The notes beneath the pieces are model-generated. The model was not told the origin of the DNA, did no database searches, and saw only the letters and a program-made list of their open reading frames with translations. A stretch of DNA of 64,000 nucleotides, from NCBI RefSeq assembly GCF_964355755.1, contig NC_092674.1, positions 253,001 through 317,000 of the forward strand, read 5' to 3'. Below, in pieces: positions 13,101 to 24,528 of the stretch; within the stretch, counting starts at the first letter, position 1; the number at the start of each line of letters is the position of its first letter. The position numbers and the translations under genes are program-made. The stretch is from Antedon mediterranea. Lineage: Eukaryota > Echinodermata > Crinoidea > Comatulida > Antedonidae.

Positions 13101-16100
13101 GTATGCACACATTGTATATCCACACATTGTATATGCACAGATCTGACCTGTATGCACACATTGTATATCCACACATTGTATATGCACAGATCTGACCTGT
13201 ATGCACACATTGTATATCCACACATTGTATATGCACAGATCTGACCTGTATGCACACATTGTATATCCACACATTGTATATGCACAGATCTGACCTGTAT
13301 GCACACATTGTATATCCACACATTGTATATGCACAGATCTGACCTGTATGCACACATTGTATATGCACAGATCTGACCTGTATGCACACATTGTATATCC
13401 ACACATTGTAAATGCACAGATCTGACCTGTATGCACACATTGTATATCCACACATTGTATATGCACAGATCTGACCTGTATGCACACATTGTATATCCAC
13501 ACATTGTATATGCACAGATCTGACCTGTATGCACACATTGTATATCCACACATTGTAAATGCACAGATCTGACCTGTATGCACACATTGTATATCCACAC
13601 ATTGTAAATGCACAGATCTGACCTGTATGCACACATTGTATATCCACACATTGTATATGCACAGATCTGACCTGTATGCACACATTGTATATCCACACAT
13701 TGTATATGCACAGATCTGACCTGTATGCACACATTGTATATCCACACATTGTATATGCACAGATCTGACCTGTATGCACACATTGTATATCCACACATTG
13801 TATATGCACAGATCTGACCTGTATGCACACATTGTATATCCACACATTGTATATGCACAGATCTGACCTGTATGCACACATTGTATATCCTATAAAGTAG
13901 TTCAATTCTCTCTCTATTTGTTTATTTTCAGAATGATTTACAAGAATTCTACTCACTTATTGAATTCTGCAATCCTGGAATATTGGGTAATTTAACCATT
14001 ATATCTTATTGAATTCTGCAATCCTGGAATATTGGGTAATTTAACCATTATATCTTATTGAATTCTGCAACCCTGGAATATTGGGTAATTTAACCATTAT
14101 ATCTTATTGAATTCTGCAACCCTGGAATATTGGGTAATTTAACCATTATATCTTATTGAATTCTGCAACCCTGGAATATTGGGTAATTTAACCATTATAT
14201 CTTATTGAATTCTGCAACCCTGGAATATTGGGTAATTTAACCATTATATCTTATTGAATTCTGCAATCCTGGAATATTGGGTAATTTTACCATTATATCT
14301 TATTGAATTCTGCAATCCTGTAATATTGGGTAATTTAACCATTATATCTTATTGAATTCTGCAACCCTGGAATATTTGGTAATTTAACCATTATATCTTA
14401 TTGAATTCTGCAACCCTGGAATATTAGGTAATTTAACCATTATATCTTTTTGAATTCTGCAACCCTGGAATATTGGGTAATTTAACCATTATATCTTATT
14501 GAATTCTGCAACCCTGGAATATTGGGTAATTTAACCATTATATCTTATTGAATTCTGCAACCCTGGAATATTGGGTAATTTAACCATTATATCTTATTGA
14601 ATTCTGCAATCCTGGAATATTGGGTAATTTAACCATTATATCTTATTGAATTCTGCAATCCTGGAATATTGGGTAATTTAACCATTATATCTTATTGAAT
14701 TCTGCAACCCTGGAATATTGGGTAATTTAACCATTATATCTTATTGAATTCTGCAACCCTGGAATATTGGGTAATTTAACCATTATATCTTATTGAATTC
14801 TGCAACCCTGGAATATTGGGTAATTTAACCATTATATCTTATTGAATTCTGCAACCCTGGAATATTGGGTAATTTAACCATTATATCTGATTGAATTCTG
14901 CAACCCTGGAATATTGGGTAATTTAACCATTATATCTTATTGAATTCTGCAACCCTGGAATATTGGGTAATTTAACCATTATATCTTATTGAATTCTGCA
15001 ACCCTGGAATATTGGGTAATTTAACCATTATATCTTATTGAATTCTGCAACCCTGGAATATTGGGTAATTTAACCATTATATCTTATTGAATTCTGCAAC
15101 CCTGGAATATTAGGTAATTTAACCATTATATCTTATTGAATTCTGCAACCCTGGAATATTAGGTAATTTATCCATTATCTTATTGAATTCTGCAACCCTG
15201 GAATATTGGGTAATTTAACCATTATATCTTATTGAATTCTGCAACCCTGGAATATTAGGTAATTTAACCATTATATCTTATTGAATTCTGCAACCCTGGA
15301 ATATTGGGTAATTTAACCATTATATCTTATTGAATTCTGCAACCCTGGAATATTAGGTAATTTAACCATTATATCTTATTGAATTCTGCAACCCTGGAAT
15401 ATTAGGTAATTTAACCATTATATTATATCTTATTGAATTCTGCAACCCTGGAATATTAGGTAATTTAACCATTATATCTTATTGAATTCTGCAACCCTGG
15501 AATATTAGGTAATTTAACCATTATATCTTATTGAATTCTGCAACCCTGGAATATTAGGTAATTTAACCATTATATCTTATTGAATTCTGCAATCCTGGAA
15601 TATTAGGTAATTTAACCATTATATCTTATTGAATTCTGCAATCCTGGAATATTGGGTAATTTAACCATTATATCTTATTGAATTCTGCAACCCTGGAATA
15701 TTAGGTAATTTAACCATTGTATCTTATTGAATTCTGCAACCCTGGAATATTAGGTAATTTAACCATTGTATCTTATTGAATTCTGCAACCCTGGAATATT
15801 GGGTAATTTAACCATTATATCTTATTGAATTCTGCAACCCTGGAATATTAGGTAATTTAACCATTATATCTTATTGAATTCTGCAACCCTGGAATATTGG
15901 GTAATTTAACCATTATATCTTATTGAATTCTGCAACCCTGGAATATTAGGTAATTTAACCATTATATCTTATTGAATTCTGCAACCCTGGGATATTAGGT
16001 AATTTAACCATTATATCTTATTGAATTCTGCAACCCTGGAATATTAGGTAATTTAACCATTATATCTTATTGAATTCTGCAACCCTGGAATATTGGGTAA

Positions 16101-19100
16101 TTTAACCATTATATCCTATTGAATTCTGCAACCCTGGAATATTGGGTAATTTAACCATTATATCTTATTGAATTCTGCAACCCTGGAATATTTGGTAATT
16201 TAACCATTATATCTTATTGAATTCTGCAACCCTGGAATATTGGGTAATTTAACCATTATATCTTATTGAATTCTGCAACCCTGGAATATTGGGTAATTTA
16301 ACCATTATATCTTATTGAATTCTGCAACCCTGAAATATTGGGTAATTTAACCATTATATCTTATTGAATTCTGCAACCCTGGAATATTGGGTAATTTAAC
16401 CATTATATCTTATTGAATTCTGCAACCCTGGAATATTGGGTAATTTAACCATTATATCTTATTGAATTCTGCAACCCTGGAATATTAGGTAATTTAACCA
16501 TTATATCTTATTGAATTCTGCAACCCTGGAATATTGGGTAATTTAACCATTATATCTTCAACAAAACCTACACAAATGCCTTAAAAGTTGCACTATTTAC
16601 TATATTCTTGGATTGATTCATTATTCTAGGCTCCAGTTCATCATTCCATCATGTGTATGAAGTGCCAATTGTAAGGTCTCGTCAGCCTGACGCAACTGAA
16701 GAGGACAAGCAGCTAGGTGCGACACGAGCAGCAGAGGTAATCATGTCAGTTCTTTGTTGACTTTAAAAATCTGATAAAAAACAAAGATGGTTTATATACT
16801 TATTTTGTTTACTTATTTTGTTTACTTATTTTGTTTACTTATTTTGTTTACTTATTTTGTTTACTTATTTTGTTTACTTATGTTTGTATTGTTAATGAAT
16901 AGTTTGTTGATTATTTTCACTATTGAATACATTTATTAGATTAATGTATTTATTTTTTAACAGCTGTCAAGAATAACAAAACAGTTTGTGTTGAGAAGAT
17001 CTCAAGATGTTATTAATATACATTTACCTCCTAAAGGTAATGTTTAAATTACATACCATTTCTTTAAAACTATGCATCATTAAAAGTGATAGATCAATTG
17101 TGGAAACATTAGCATTATGAATTCTTGTGATTTAGTGAATGATGCCGGCCAGATTATAAGCATAAGCCTCTAGCTAGTTTGGAACTGTACCATTACTGTA
17201 CATTAATCTTTATCTTTTAATCTTTCAGTTGAGAATGTCGTATTTTGTCAACCATCTAACCTCCAACTTCAACTCTATGAGTCTATACTTAAGTCGTGTA
17301 TTCTTAAGGAATGTCTAACAGGATTTTCCAATGGTGCATTACATCTTATGTGTATTTCAGCTATCAAAAAGTTATGCAGTGAACCTAGTCTTCTATTACC
17401 AGCCTGCTTAGAAGCAGACAGTAGTATACATGATGATAATTCGGTATGATATTTGCATTTAATAGAAAGTAAACAAATCAATTTATTTCAATAAAACCTG
17501 TTATATTTCACAGATTGTAAGGTCTTAATTATTTTTTAAATTTTGTTAGACACGTCTATACCAAGGACTTGCTAGTCTCTATCCAGACGTCTTTACAAGT
17601 GAAAACTTCAGTGTTGAATATAGTGGGAAGTTAAAGGTTCTTTCACAACTGCTGCATTCAGTCCATCAAAATGAGCCTGCATCAAAAGTTGTAGTTGTGT
17701 CTGCTTATACTCAGGTATTCACAAAGAAGTATCTTTAGTATAATTTTAATATTAGTACCTGTCTCTATGGATTGAATATTAACTATGAAACTACTGAGAC
17801 ATACTCAGTGCTTTGGCATCAATGTCAATTACTGATATACTGTAGCTGATAGTTACAGTATTGTATAATACTTAGTAAAGACGACACACAAAGATATGTG
17901 ATAACTTTGGTGACTTTAAATAACTTTCAAATAAAACAACATGGTGGTCAGCTCCGCACGTTGTTCAACCGTTACCTCCACAATAAGAACTCTCTACATG
18001 ACAAGTATGGGCGGCCTTAAGAGCCTCACAAATATATTATCATTCCCTGTTATATAAAATATATCTTAACTTGTACTATTTCTACTCTTAACTCCCACTA
18101 AATGTCTTTTGTTTTTCAGACATTAGATCTTTTACAGCGTCTTTGTGACTCTGCTAATTACAACTTTTGTCGTTTAGATGGCAGCACACCAACAGCAAAA
18201 AGACAAAATATTGTTGAACATTTTAACTCCTCTTATTCCAATGATTGTAAGTTCATCAAAATGAATTCAGTTGTTGACAAATTAGGTGCATTAAATAAAC
18301 AGTTTTCTTATGGTATATTTATTTTTAAATAAACACATATTATCTTTTTTGCAGTTGTATTTCTGTTAAGTTCCAAAGCAGGAGGTGTTGGTTTAAATCT
18401 GATTGGTGCTTCACGCCTCGTTCTGTATGACGTCGATTGGAATCCAGCCAATGATCTTCAGGTATTATTGCAGTTAACCTTATAGGCCTTGATTATATAC
18501 ATGTAATAACAACAGTTAACAGTTGTATATATACACTGGTCTATGGAAAGCCAAACCCGCCAAAAATACATAATACATACCATCCACCAATAATTAATTC
18601 GTACAAAATTCAAACCATCCAATATTATCTCATGCAGTTCAATGAAAACTTAAACCATTCACCTAGTATCTACACCATCCAATACAATGTGTGACCATCT
18701 ACCACTAGCCCAAACGACAATACGCCGAACAAACTACCCATAACACAAACCATCTAAAGAATGTTGAGCCCAGGCAGCAATAATTGAATTAATCTAACGT
18801 TAATACAAGTATATATTAGCCAACTCATTTATCAACATTTCATGTAGTTCATGAACATTTCAAACAAAGCATCTTAATTATAGTTCATCGAATTCTAATT
18901 CTAATACATTGCCTGTTTTATACACCGTTCGTCTGTTCAACAGTTTAAACAACTGTTTTGCACACGATACGCCCGTTCGTGAGTTCAAACCATGATATTT
19001 GAAGCATCGACTTTCCAAACAGCGATTTTTCGCACCGAACGTATTTTCTTGAGTTAAAGTGGTTGCATTTCAATCACTTACTTTTGATTGGCCAGTATTA

Positions 19101-22100
19101 CACACCGTTCGCTTGTTCGTGATTTCAAACCATGATATTTGAAGCATCGACTTTCCAAACGGCGATTTTTCGCACCGAACGTATTTTCTTGAGTTAAAGT
19201 GGTTGCATTTCAATCACCTACTTTCGATTGGCCAGTAGTACACACCGTTCGCTTGTTCGTGATTTCATGTGATAACATTTCATGCGACAACTTTTCAAAC
19301 GTTAGCTTTTGGCTCCGCTTACGTATATATCAGTTGATATACTATTTTTTAATGTTCACACTTTCCATACATCAGTTTTGTACATCATTCGCATTTACGC
19401 ATGTAAAGTGTAGATATTCCACTCGACAAGTTTTAAAACGGTAGTTTTTTTTTTATTGTTTAATTTTAACTGTTGGCGCCGATTTTATATTGGGGGGGGG
19501 GGGGGAGGTGTTCGGTACTGAATGTGAACAGTACACATTTTTAAATATGGTACCTCTACATGTCCGGAAATTACACTCTCTCAAAAAAGGGGGTTTTTTT
19601 CCGTATTGTGTAATATTAAATCAACCACAACCACAACCATAAGATGAGAACATTTTCTACGCCCGATCACAAATCTTGCCCGTCCTGGTCTGCCAGTGTG
19701 AATCATGGCAGAGTCCGTGGTGGGCGTATGTTCGTCTCCTACCTGGCCTGGGCCAATGACTTCTTCTATCGCTCTTTTACTCGCTACAAGATTATCGATT
19801 ACCTCTAACCGGATATCGTCATGCCCGATTAGATTATCGTTTCGATAATAACCTCCAGTCGCATTGGGAGTGGCATTAATAGATGTCTATCAATGTTACC
19901 ATTCACATACTGTTCAAGTGTTTGACAGATTTCTTGCAAAGCAATAGCAATAGGAACATACGCCATGTTAAAGACTTTTGGGAATATGAGAGGGGACTAT
20001 ACATTTTATTCTAGCTGGAATATTTTTAATGAGTACAATTTCAGGGCATAACATGTCCATTGTTCCTAAAATGTTCTCATCTTATGGTTGTGGTTGTGGT
20101 TGATTTAATATTACACACTACGGAAAAAAAACCCCTTTTTTGAGAGAGTGTAATTTCCGGACATGTAGAGGTACCATATTTAAAAATGTGTACTGTTCAC
20201 ATTCAGTACCGAACACCTCCCCCCCCCCCCAATATAAAATCGGCGCCAACAGTTACAATTAAACAATAAAAAAAAAAACTACCTTTTAAAACTTGTCGAG
20301 TGGAATATCTACACTTTACATGCGTAAATGCGAATGATGTACAAAACTGATGTATGGAAAGTATGAAAATTAAAAAATAGTATATCAACTGATATATACG
20401 TAAGCGGAGCCAAAAGCTAACGTTTGAAAAGTTGTCGAATGAAATGTTATCACATGAAATCACGAACAAGCGAACGGTGTGTAATACTGGCCAATCGAAA
20501 GTAGGTGATTGAAATGCAACCACTTTAACTCAAGAAAATACGTTCGGTGCGAAAAATCGCCGTTTGGAAAGTCGATGCTTCAAATATCATGGTTTGAAAT
20601 CACGAACAAGCGAACGGTGTGTAATACTGGCCAATCAAAAGTAAGTGATTGAAATGCAACCACTTTAACTCAAGAAAATACGTTCGGTGCGAAAAATCGC
20701 TGTTTGGAAAGTCGATGCTTCAAATATCATGGTTTGAACTCACGAACGGGCGTATCGTGTGCAAAACAGTTGTTTAAACTGTTGAACAGACGAACGGTGT
20801 ATAAAACAGGCAATGTATTAGAATTAGAATTCGATGAACTATAATTAAGATGCTTTGTTTGAAATGTTCATGAACTACATGAAATGTTGATAAATGAGTT
20901 GGCTAATATATACTTGTATTAACGTTAGATTAATTCAATTATTGCTGCCTGGGCTCAACATTCTTTAGATGGTTTGTGTTATGGGTAGTTTGTTCGGCGT
21001 ATTGTCGTTTGGGCTAGTGGTAGATGGTTACACATTGTATTGGATGGTGTAGATACTAGGTGAATGGTTTAAGTTTTCATTGAACTGCATGAGATAATAT
21101 TGGATGGTTTGAATTTTGTACGAATTAATTATTGGTGGATGGTATGTATTATGTATTTTTGGCGGGTTTGGCTTTCCATACTGGTCGTTTTGTATTGCAG
21201 TTAACCATAATGCTGTGATTATATACATGTATGTATTTATACATTATGTTTGTTTTGTAGGCTATGGCTAGAATATGGCGAGATGGACAAATGAAAAAAG
21301 TGCATATTTACAGACTCTTGACTACAGTATGAATGTTGTTTTTTTGTTAAATTAGGTTTTCCAAACTATTTTTTTTGCATTTTTTTTCTACTACTAAAAG
21401 TAATTTATTACAGCATAATACACAAAATAATTTACATAATTACATTGTTTTGTATCACAGGGTACAATAGAAGAGAAAATTTACCAGCGACAGATAAGCA
21501 AGCAAGGACTTAGTGGAGCTATTGTAGATGCTAACATTAATACTAAGACTGTGTTCTCAACTGAAGAACTTAAGGTAACACTAAAACCATGTTCTGGACA
21601 CGTCTGTTCTAGTTACTAGAGTATAATATTAATAATAATATCCATAATTCAATCAGCTATTGTAGTTTTCTTGCAAGATATGAGAATGAATTTTAAATAA
21701 TATTAGTTTGAACTGTTTCTGCCTTTTTTCACTTATAGGATCTGTTTACACTACACACAGACTCCGCATGTGTAACCCATGACCTCTTGACCTGTAGCTG
21801 TTCTTCACACAAGCAACTAAATTCTACTGTTGAAGCTCCAAGACGACGATGTCAATTGGGTGACAAGTCAACTCCTCGAAGCATATCAATGGATGAACTA
21901 CTTAAATGGCAGCACATTCCAGTATCTAAAGGCTCTATAAATAAGGTGTGTTATAAGTGTAATTACTAAATGTCTATACATGTATTTTACTTGGTTAATA
22001 TATAAATTAACTCAATTGCTTATATTTATTTTAGGATCCATGTCTCCAAAGCGATTCAATCACTTTTATATTCCGCAATGAAGTCAATGAAGGTGATGGT

Positions 22101-22118
22101 ACTCAATCAAGTCACTGA
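7101..22118 (+). CDS. RAD54B: RAD54B, SNF2-family DNA repair and recombination translocase
   Basis: Exons: 7101-7594, 7699-7742, 7928-7982, 8132-8219, 8381-8536, 8784-9010, 9096-9143, 9265-9346, 9553-9633, 9726-9875, 10158-10214, 13932-13986, 16630-16736, 16964-17036, 17229-17443, 17550-17714, 18120-18246, 18355-18461, 21261-21326, 21461-21574, 21739-21945, 22035-22118. They total 2802 nt, or 933 residues (human about 910). All listed introns are GT-AG. SNF2 motifs: Walker A DDMGLGKT (about 356-363), DEGH (461-464), LTGTPIQN (488-495), [11 protein letters not shown] (747-757), MARIWRDGQ (779-787). The order and the C-terminal [14 protein letters not shown] are RAD54B-like rather than RAD54L. 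The family translocates on duplex DNA in the nucleus and assists RAD51/DMC1 strand exchange. The long weakly conserved N-terminus carries [10 protein letters not shown], also typical. The gene is inflated by two minisatellite arrays flanking the 55-nt exon 13932-13986 and by a foldback transposon in the intron after 18461. Confidence 0.95.
8614..8725. mobile_element. TA-flanked MITE, family 1, copy B (RAD54B intron)
   Basis: Left end agctctgtctacacta, right end the complement (tagtgtggacagagctt), TA at 8612-8613 and 8726-8727. The body matches the copy at 3564-3701 (gtgtgatgtgccca, atgacatcac). Confidence 0.75.
10215..13889. repeat. 49-bp minisatellite array, about 75 units, in RAD54B intron
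   Basis: The unit is tatatgcacagatctgacc followed by tgtatgcacacattg and tatatccacacattg. Phase measured from gatctgacc at 13762 and 13811 gives 49 bp. The sub-unit acacattgtatat(c/g)c occurs one to three times per unit, so short and long variants are scattered through the array. It begins within about 20 bp of the donor of the exon ending 10214 and stops about 40 bp before the acceptor at 13931. Because 49 leaves remainder 1 on division by 3 and the unit lacks stops on the minus strand, frames of over 900 codons are open in all three minus phases; this is an artefact. Confidence 0.97.
13957..16556. repeat. 49-bp array that duplicates the end of a RAD54B exon and its splice donor, about 53 units
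   Basis: The unit is cttattgaattctgcaa, (c/t)cctggaatattgg, gtaatttaaccattatat. The first 31 bases of the first unit are the 3' end of RAD54B exon 13932-13986 (residues [11 protein letters not shown]); the remainder starts with its GT donor. All later units keep the same layout, so about 52 extra copies of exon end plus donor follow the true one. Variants are few (ttggg or ttagg before the donor, aac or aat codon). Splicing at any downstream donor would include a TGA 12 codons after the exon end. The period was checked at 13981 and 14030. Confidence 0.97.
16797..16880. repeat. 13-bp tandem repeat, about 6 copies
   Basis: The unit tttacttattttg repeats in the RAD54B intron after 16736. Confidence 0.85.
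18542..21180. mobile_element. 2.64-kb foldback DNA transposon with 1.1-kb inverted arms
   Basis: The left arm (18542-19656) and right arm (20068-21180) are near-perfect inverted complements, separated by a 411-bp unique loop. The termini are tatggaaagccaaacccgcc and its complement. A 6-bp direct repeat ctggtc flanks it (18536-18541, 21181-21186). A poly-G run sits near 19491-19505 in the left arm with poly-C at the mirror position. It lies in a RAD54B intron. The loop holds a transposase-like remnant. The 6-bp duplication and TAT...ATA ends recall what I remember of the IS3EU superfamily, but that assignment is tentative. Confidence 0.92.
19659..19856 (-). pseudogene. Transposase/integrase-like coding remnant in the foldback loop
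   Basis: A stop-free minus-strand frame of 66 codons reads [18 protein letters not shown], then [16 protein letters not shown] and ends [14 protein letters not shown]. The GRPGR.RF.I phrase resembles the region just ahead of the helix-turn-helix in a group of eukaryotic integrase-core transposases, from memory of that family. A second short minus frame starts at 19966 ([17 protein letters not shown]) in another phase, so a frameshift or intron separates the two. The catalytic core is absent. Family assignment is tentative. Confidence 0.45.
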
Positions 22119-22191
22119 TGAGTTTGTACCTGAAACTATTGCATGCTGGAAAATATACCTACACTTTTTAATACTGTACATTAATATTATT

Positions 22192-22197
22192 AATAAA
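22192..22197 (+). promoter_or_regulatory. RAD54B polyadenylation signal
   Basis: A canonical aataaa lies 74 bp after the RAD54B stop codon. Confidence 0.6.
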
Positions 22198-22359
22198 TAT
22201 GCTACTTGCAAATATTCATTATAAACTTGTTTGTTTGCTTTATTGATATTATATCGTTATTATAATGTAGTAATTCTTATTACATACTGAAGTAACCCGG
22301 CTAGAAAATTAACAATTTTACAGTGACAATAATATATATGTATTTTACCAGTAAAATTG

Positions 22360-22403
<44 letters not shown>

Positions 22404-22715
22404 CACACTTCAAAAATAATACAATGTGAAACATTAAGGTAATCAAACTAATTTAAACAAAATATATAGAGAAACTTGTACAACAAAGAAGTGTGAAAGG
22501 ATGTCAAATAAGTATGGTACTTTAAGCTTGACCCCCTAACAAGACTGCAGTTACGGTACATGACAAAAACAGCACATGAAATATTGATATTTGCTGTACA
22601 AAATGCCTAGTAATAATTAGAGAATAACAAATATCAGTAATAGTTGTGATTAAAATATAATATATAAAAAATAGAATAACAATAAATTAACATAATTAAA
22701 AATAATCATAACACC

Positions 22716-24528
22716 TTATTCATCATATGCTTGGATTAGAGATTGCTTATATGTAATTTTAAAACTAAAAAGTGAAGGTTTCTTTATCAGTGAATGTGAA
22801 AGACTTTCCCAAAGTTTAGGTCCGGTATAAAGTATTGAATGACGTCTAATGTGCGAGTCGCAGTTTTTAACAGTGTATACATTAGTATTGGAAAAACGGG
22901 TAAAATGTGTATGGTTATCAGAAGGTTTAGTAAAGAGTGAACATATGTGGGTCGGAAGTAGATTATTTGTAAGTCGGTACATGAATAATGCAGTTTGAAG
23001 TTTATTAACATCAAAGACGTTGAGAGATTTGAAGTTAAAAAATAGGTGTTTTGAATGAGATCTGAATGATGCCCCTGAACAGATTCGGATTGCACGTTTT
23101 TGCAATTTAAAAATTCGGTCAATATTGGTAGTTTCGAAACTAGTCCAGGGGCATAAAGTGCTGAACTTGCCAAGTGTAACGGCCCAGGCAATGTTGCAGT
23201 ATGATATGTACGGAAGAATTAAAGTATTATATAACTTAAATAAAATGTTTGATGGAAGTGTGTACTTTAATTTGTTCATCATACCAGTGTTTCTCGCAAT
23301 TGTGTTGCAGATTGTATTGATATGATGTTTCCAAGATAATTTTGAGTCAATGGAGACGCCAAGAAATTTGGTTTCCTCAACACGTGTGATTACCTTGTCA
23401 TTAATTAAAACTTTTAAGTTTTGAGAGATGGATTTTTTGTTTTTATGTTTAAATATAATATAATTTGATTTGGATTCATTTAGCGATAATTTATTGATTT
23501 GGAACCAATCAGAAACTTTGCGTAATTCACTATTAATTGTATTAACTAAAATTTGATCATTTTTATGAGAATAAATAATATTAGTGTCATCCGCATAAAG
23601 TATAAATTTGAGTAATTTGGAACAGTTGGGGAGATCGTTTATATATGTTAGAAATAATAAGGGACACCGAGTATGGAGCCTTGCGGATAAGGTAGCTTTT
23701 TAAGAGTTTAAGAGGAAGGCCTCTGACACCATAGTGCTAAAGTTTGTGAAGAAGTATCTTATGATTGATAGTGTCAAAGGCCTTACTCAAGTCAAGAAAA
23801 ATACCAACGGTGTGTTCATTGTTTGAAAGTGCTGCAGAAGTCAGTTTATCATAGAGATCAGTTATTGCAGGGTCAGTGGAAAAAGCTTTTCTAAAACCGT
23901 ACTGATGCTTAAAGAGGATATCGTATTTAGAAAAAAAAAAGTAGGCCTATAAAGTCTGTTGTAGATTAGGCGTTCTAAAACCTTGGACAGGCAAGGCAGC
24001 AGGGAAATCGGTCTGTAATTTTCAAAGTAATGGGGATCGCCTTTTTTGAAAATAGGAATTACTTTGGCAATTTTTAAAAGGTCTGGAAAAATTCCAGTTT
24101 GAAATGATAGGTTAAAAATATGGACTAAGGCTTGGATATAAAGTTTATGATGTTTTTAATAACTTGATTGGAAAATCCATCAGATCCTGGACTCTTATTG
24201 TCCCTAAGTTTTAAGATTATATCAACAATTTCAGTTTCCGTTATTGGAGTTAAATATAGAGAGTTTGAAATAAAGGAATGATTAAGAAATGATTTAAAAT
24301 TTGAGTTGCCATTATATGAAATACTTTGCGCAAGGTTGTTCCCAATATTAATAAAATAATCATTAAATTGTTCAGCAATAAGTCCGGGATTAGTAATTTT
24401 ACAATTGTTTTTAAAAAAGTGAGAGGGTTGGTTTTGTTTTTTATTTTTACCTAAGATTCCATTGATTGTTCGCCAGGTCTTATGAATATTGTTGGTATAC
24501 TGGTTGAATTTTGAGGCATAATAGGCCC
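22716..24528 (-). pseudogene. LINE reverse transcriptase region, frameshifted
   Basis: Minus-strand frames together give a non-LTR reverse transcriptase: SPGSDG, YRPISLLPCLSKVLER, FLDLSKAFDTINHKIL, then FILYADDTNIIYS (catalytic YADD near 23586-23597), then the thumb-side FLGVSIDSKLSW and LYNTLILPYISYCNIAW. The frame shifts several times and one segment near 23640-23700 is damaged, so no single ORF remains. The last open piece is 22716-23282. Confidence 0.88.

Noticed and set aside
10136-13956. Minus-strand open frames of 963, 1132, 1116 and 275 codons
   Set aside because: They are the 49-bp repeat read in successive phases. All three phases are open because the unit has no minus-strand stop, and the array lies within a RAD54B intron.
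19199-20523. Two similar ORFs on opposite strands ([13 protein letters not shown]...)
   Set aside because: They are mirror images in the arms of the foldback element, with no family resemblance; the arms are inverted copies, so equal frames are expected.
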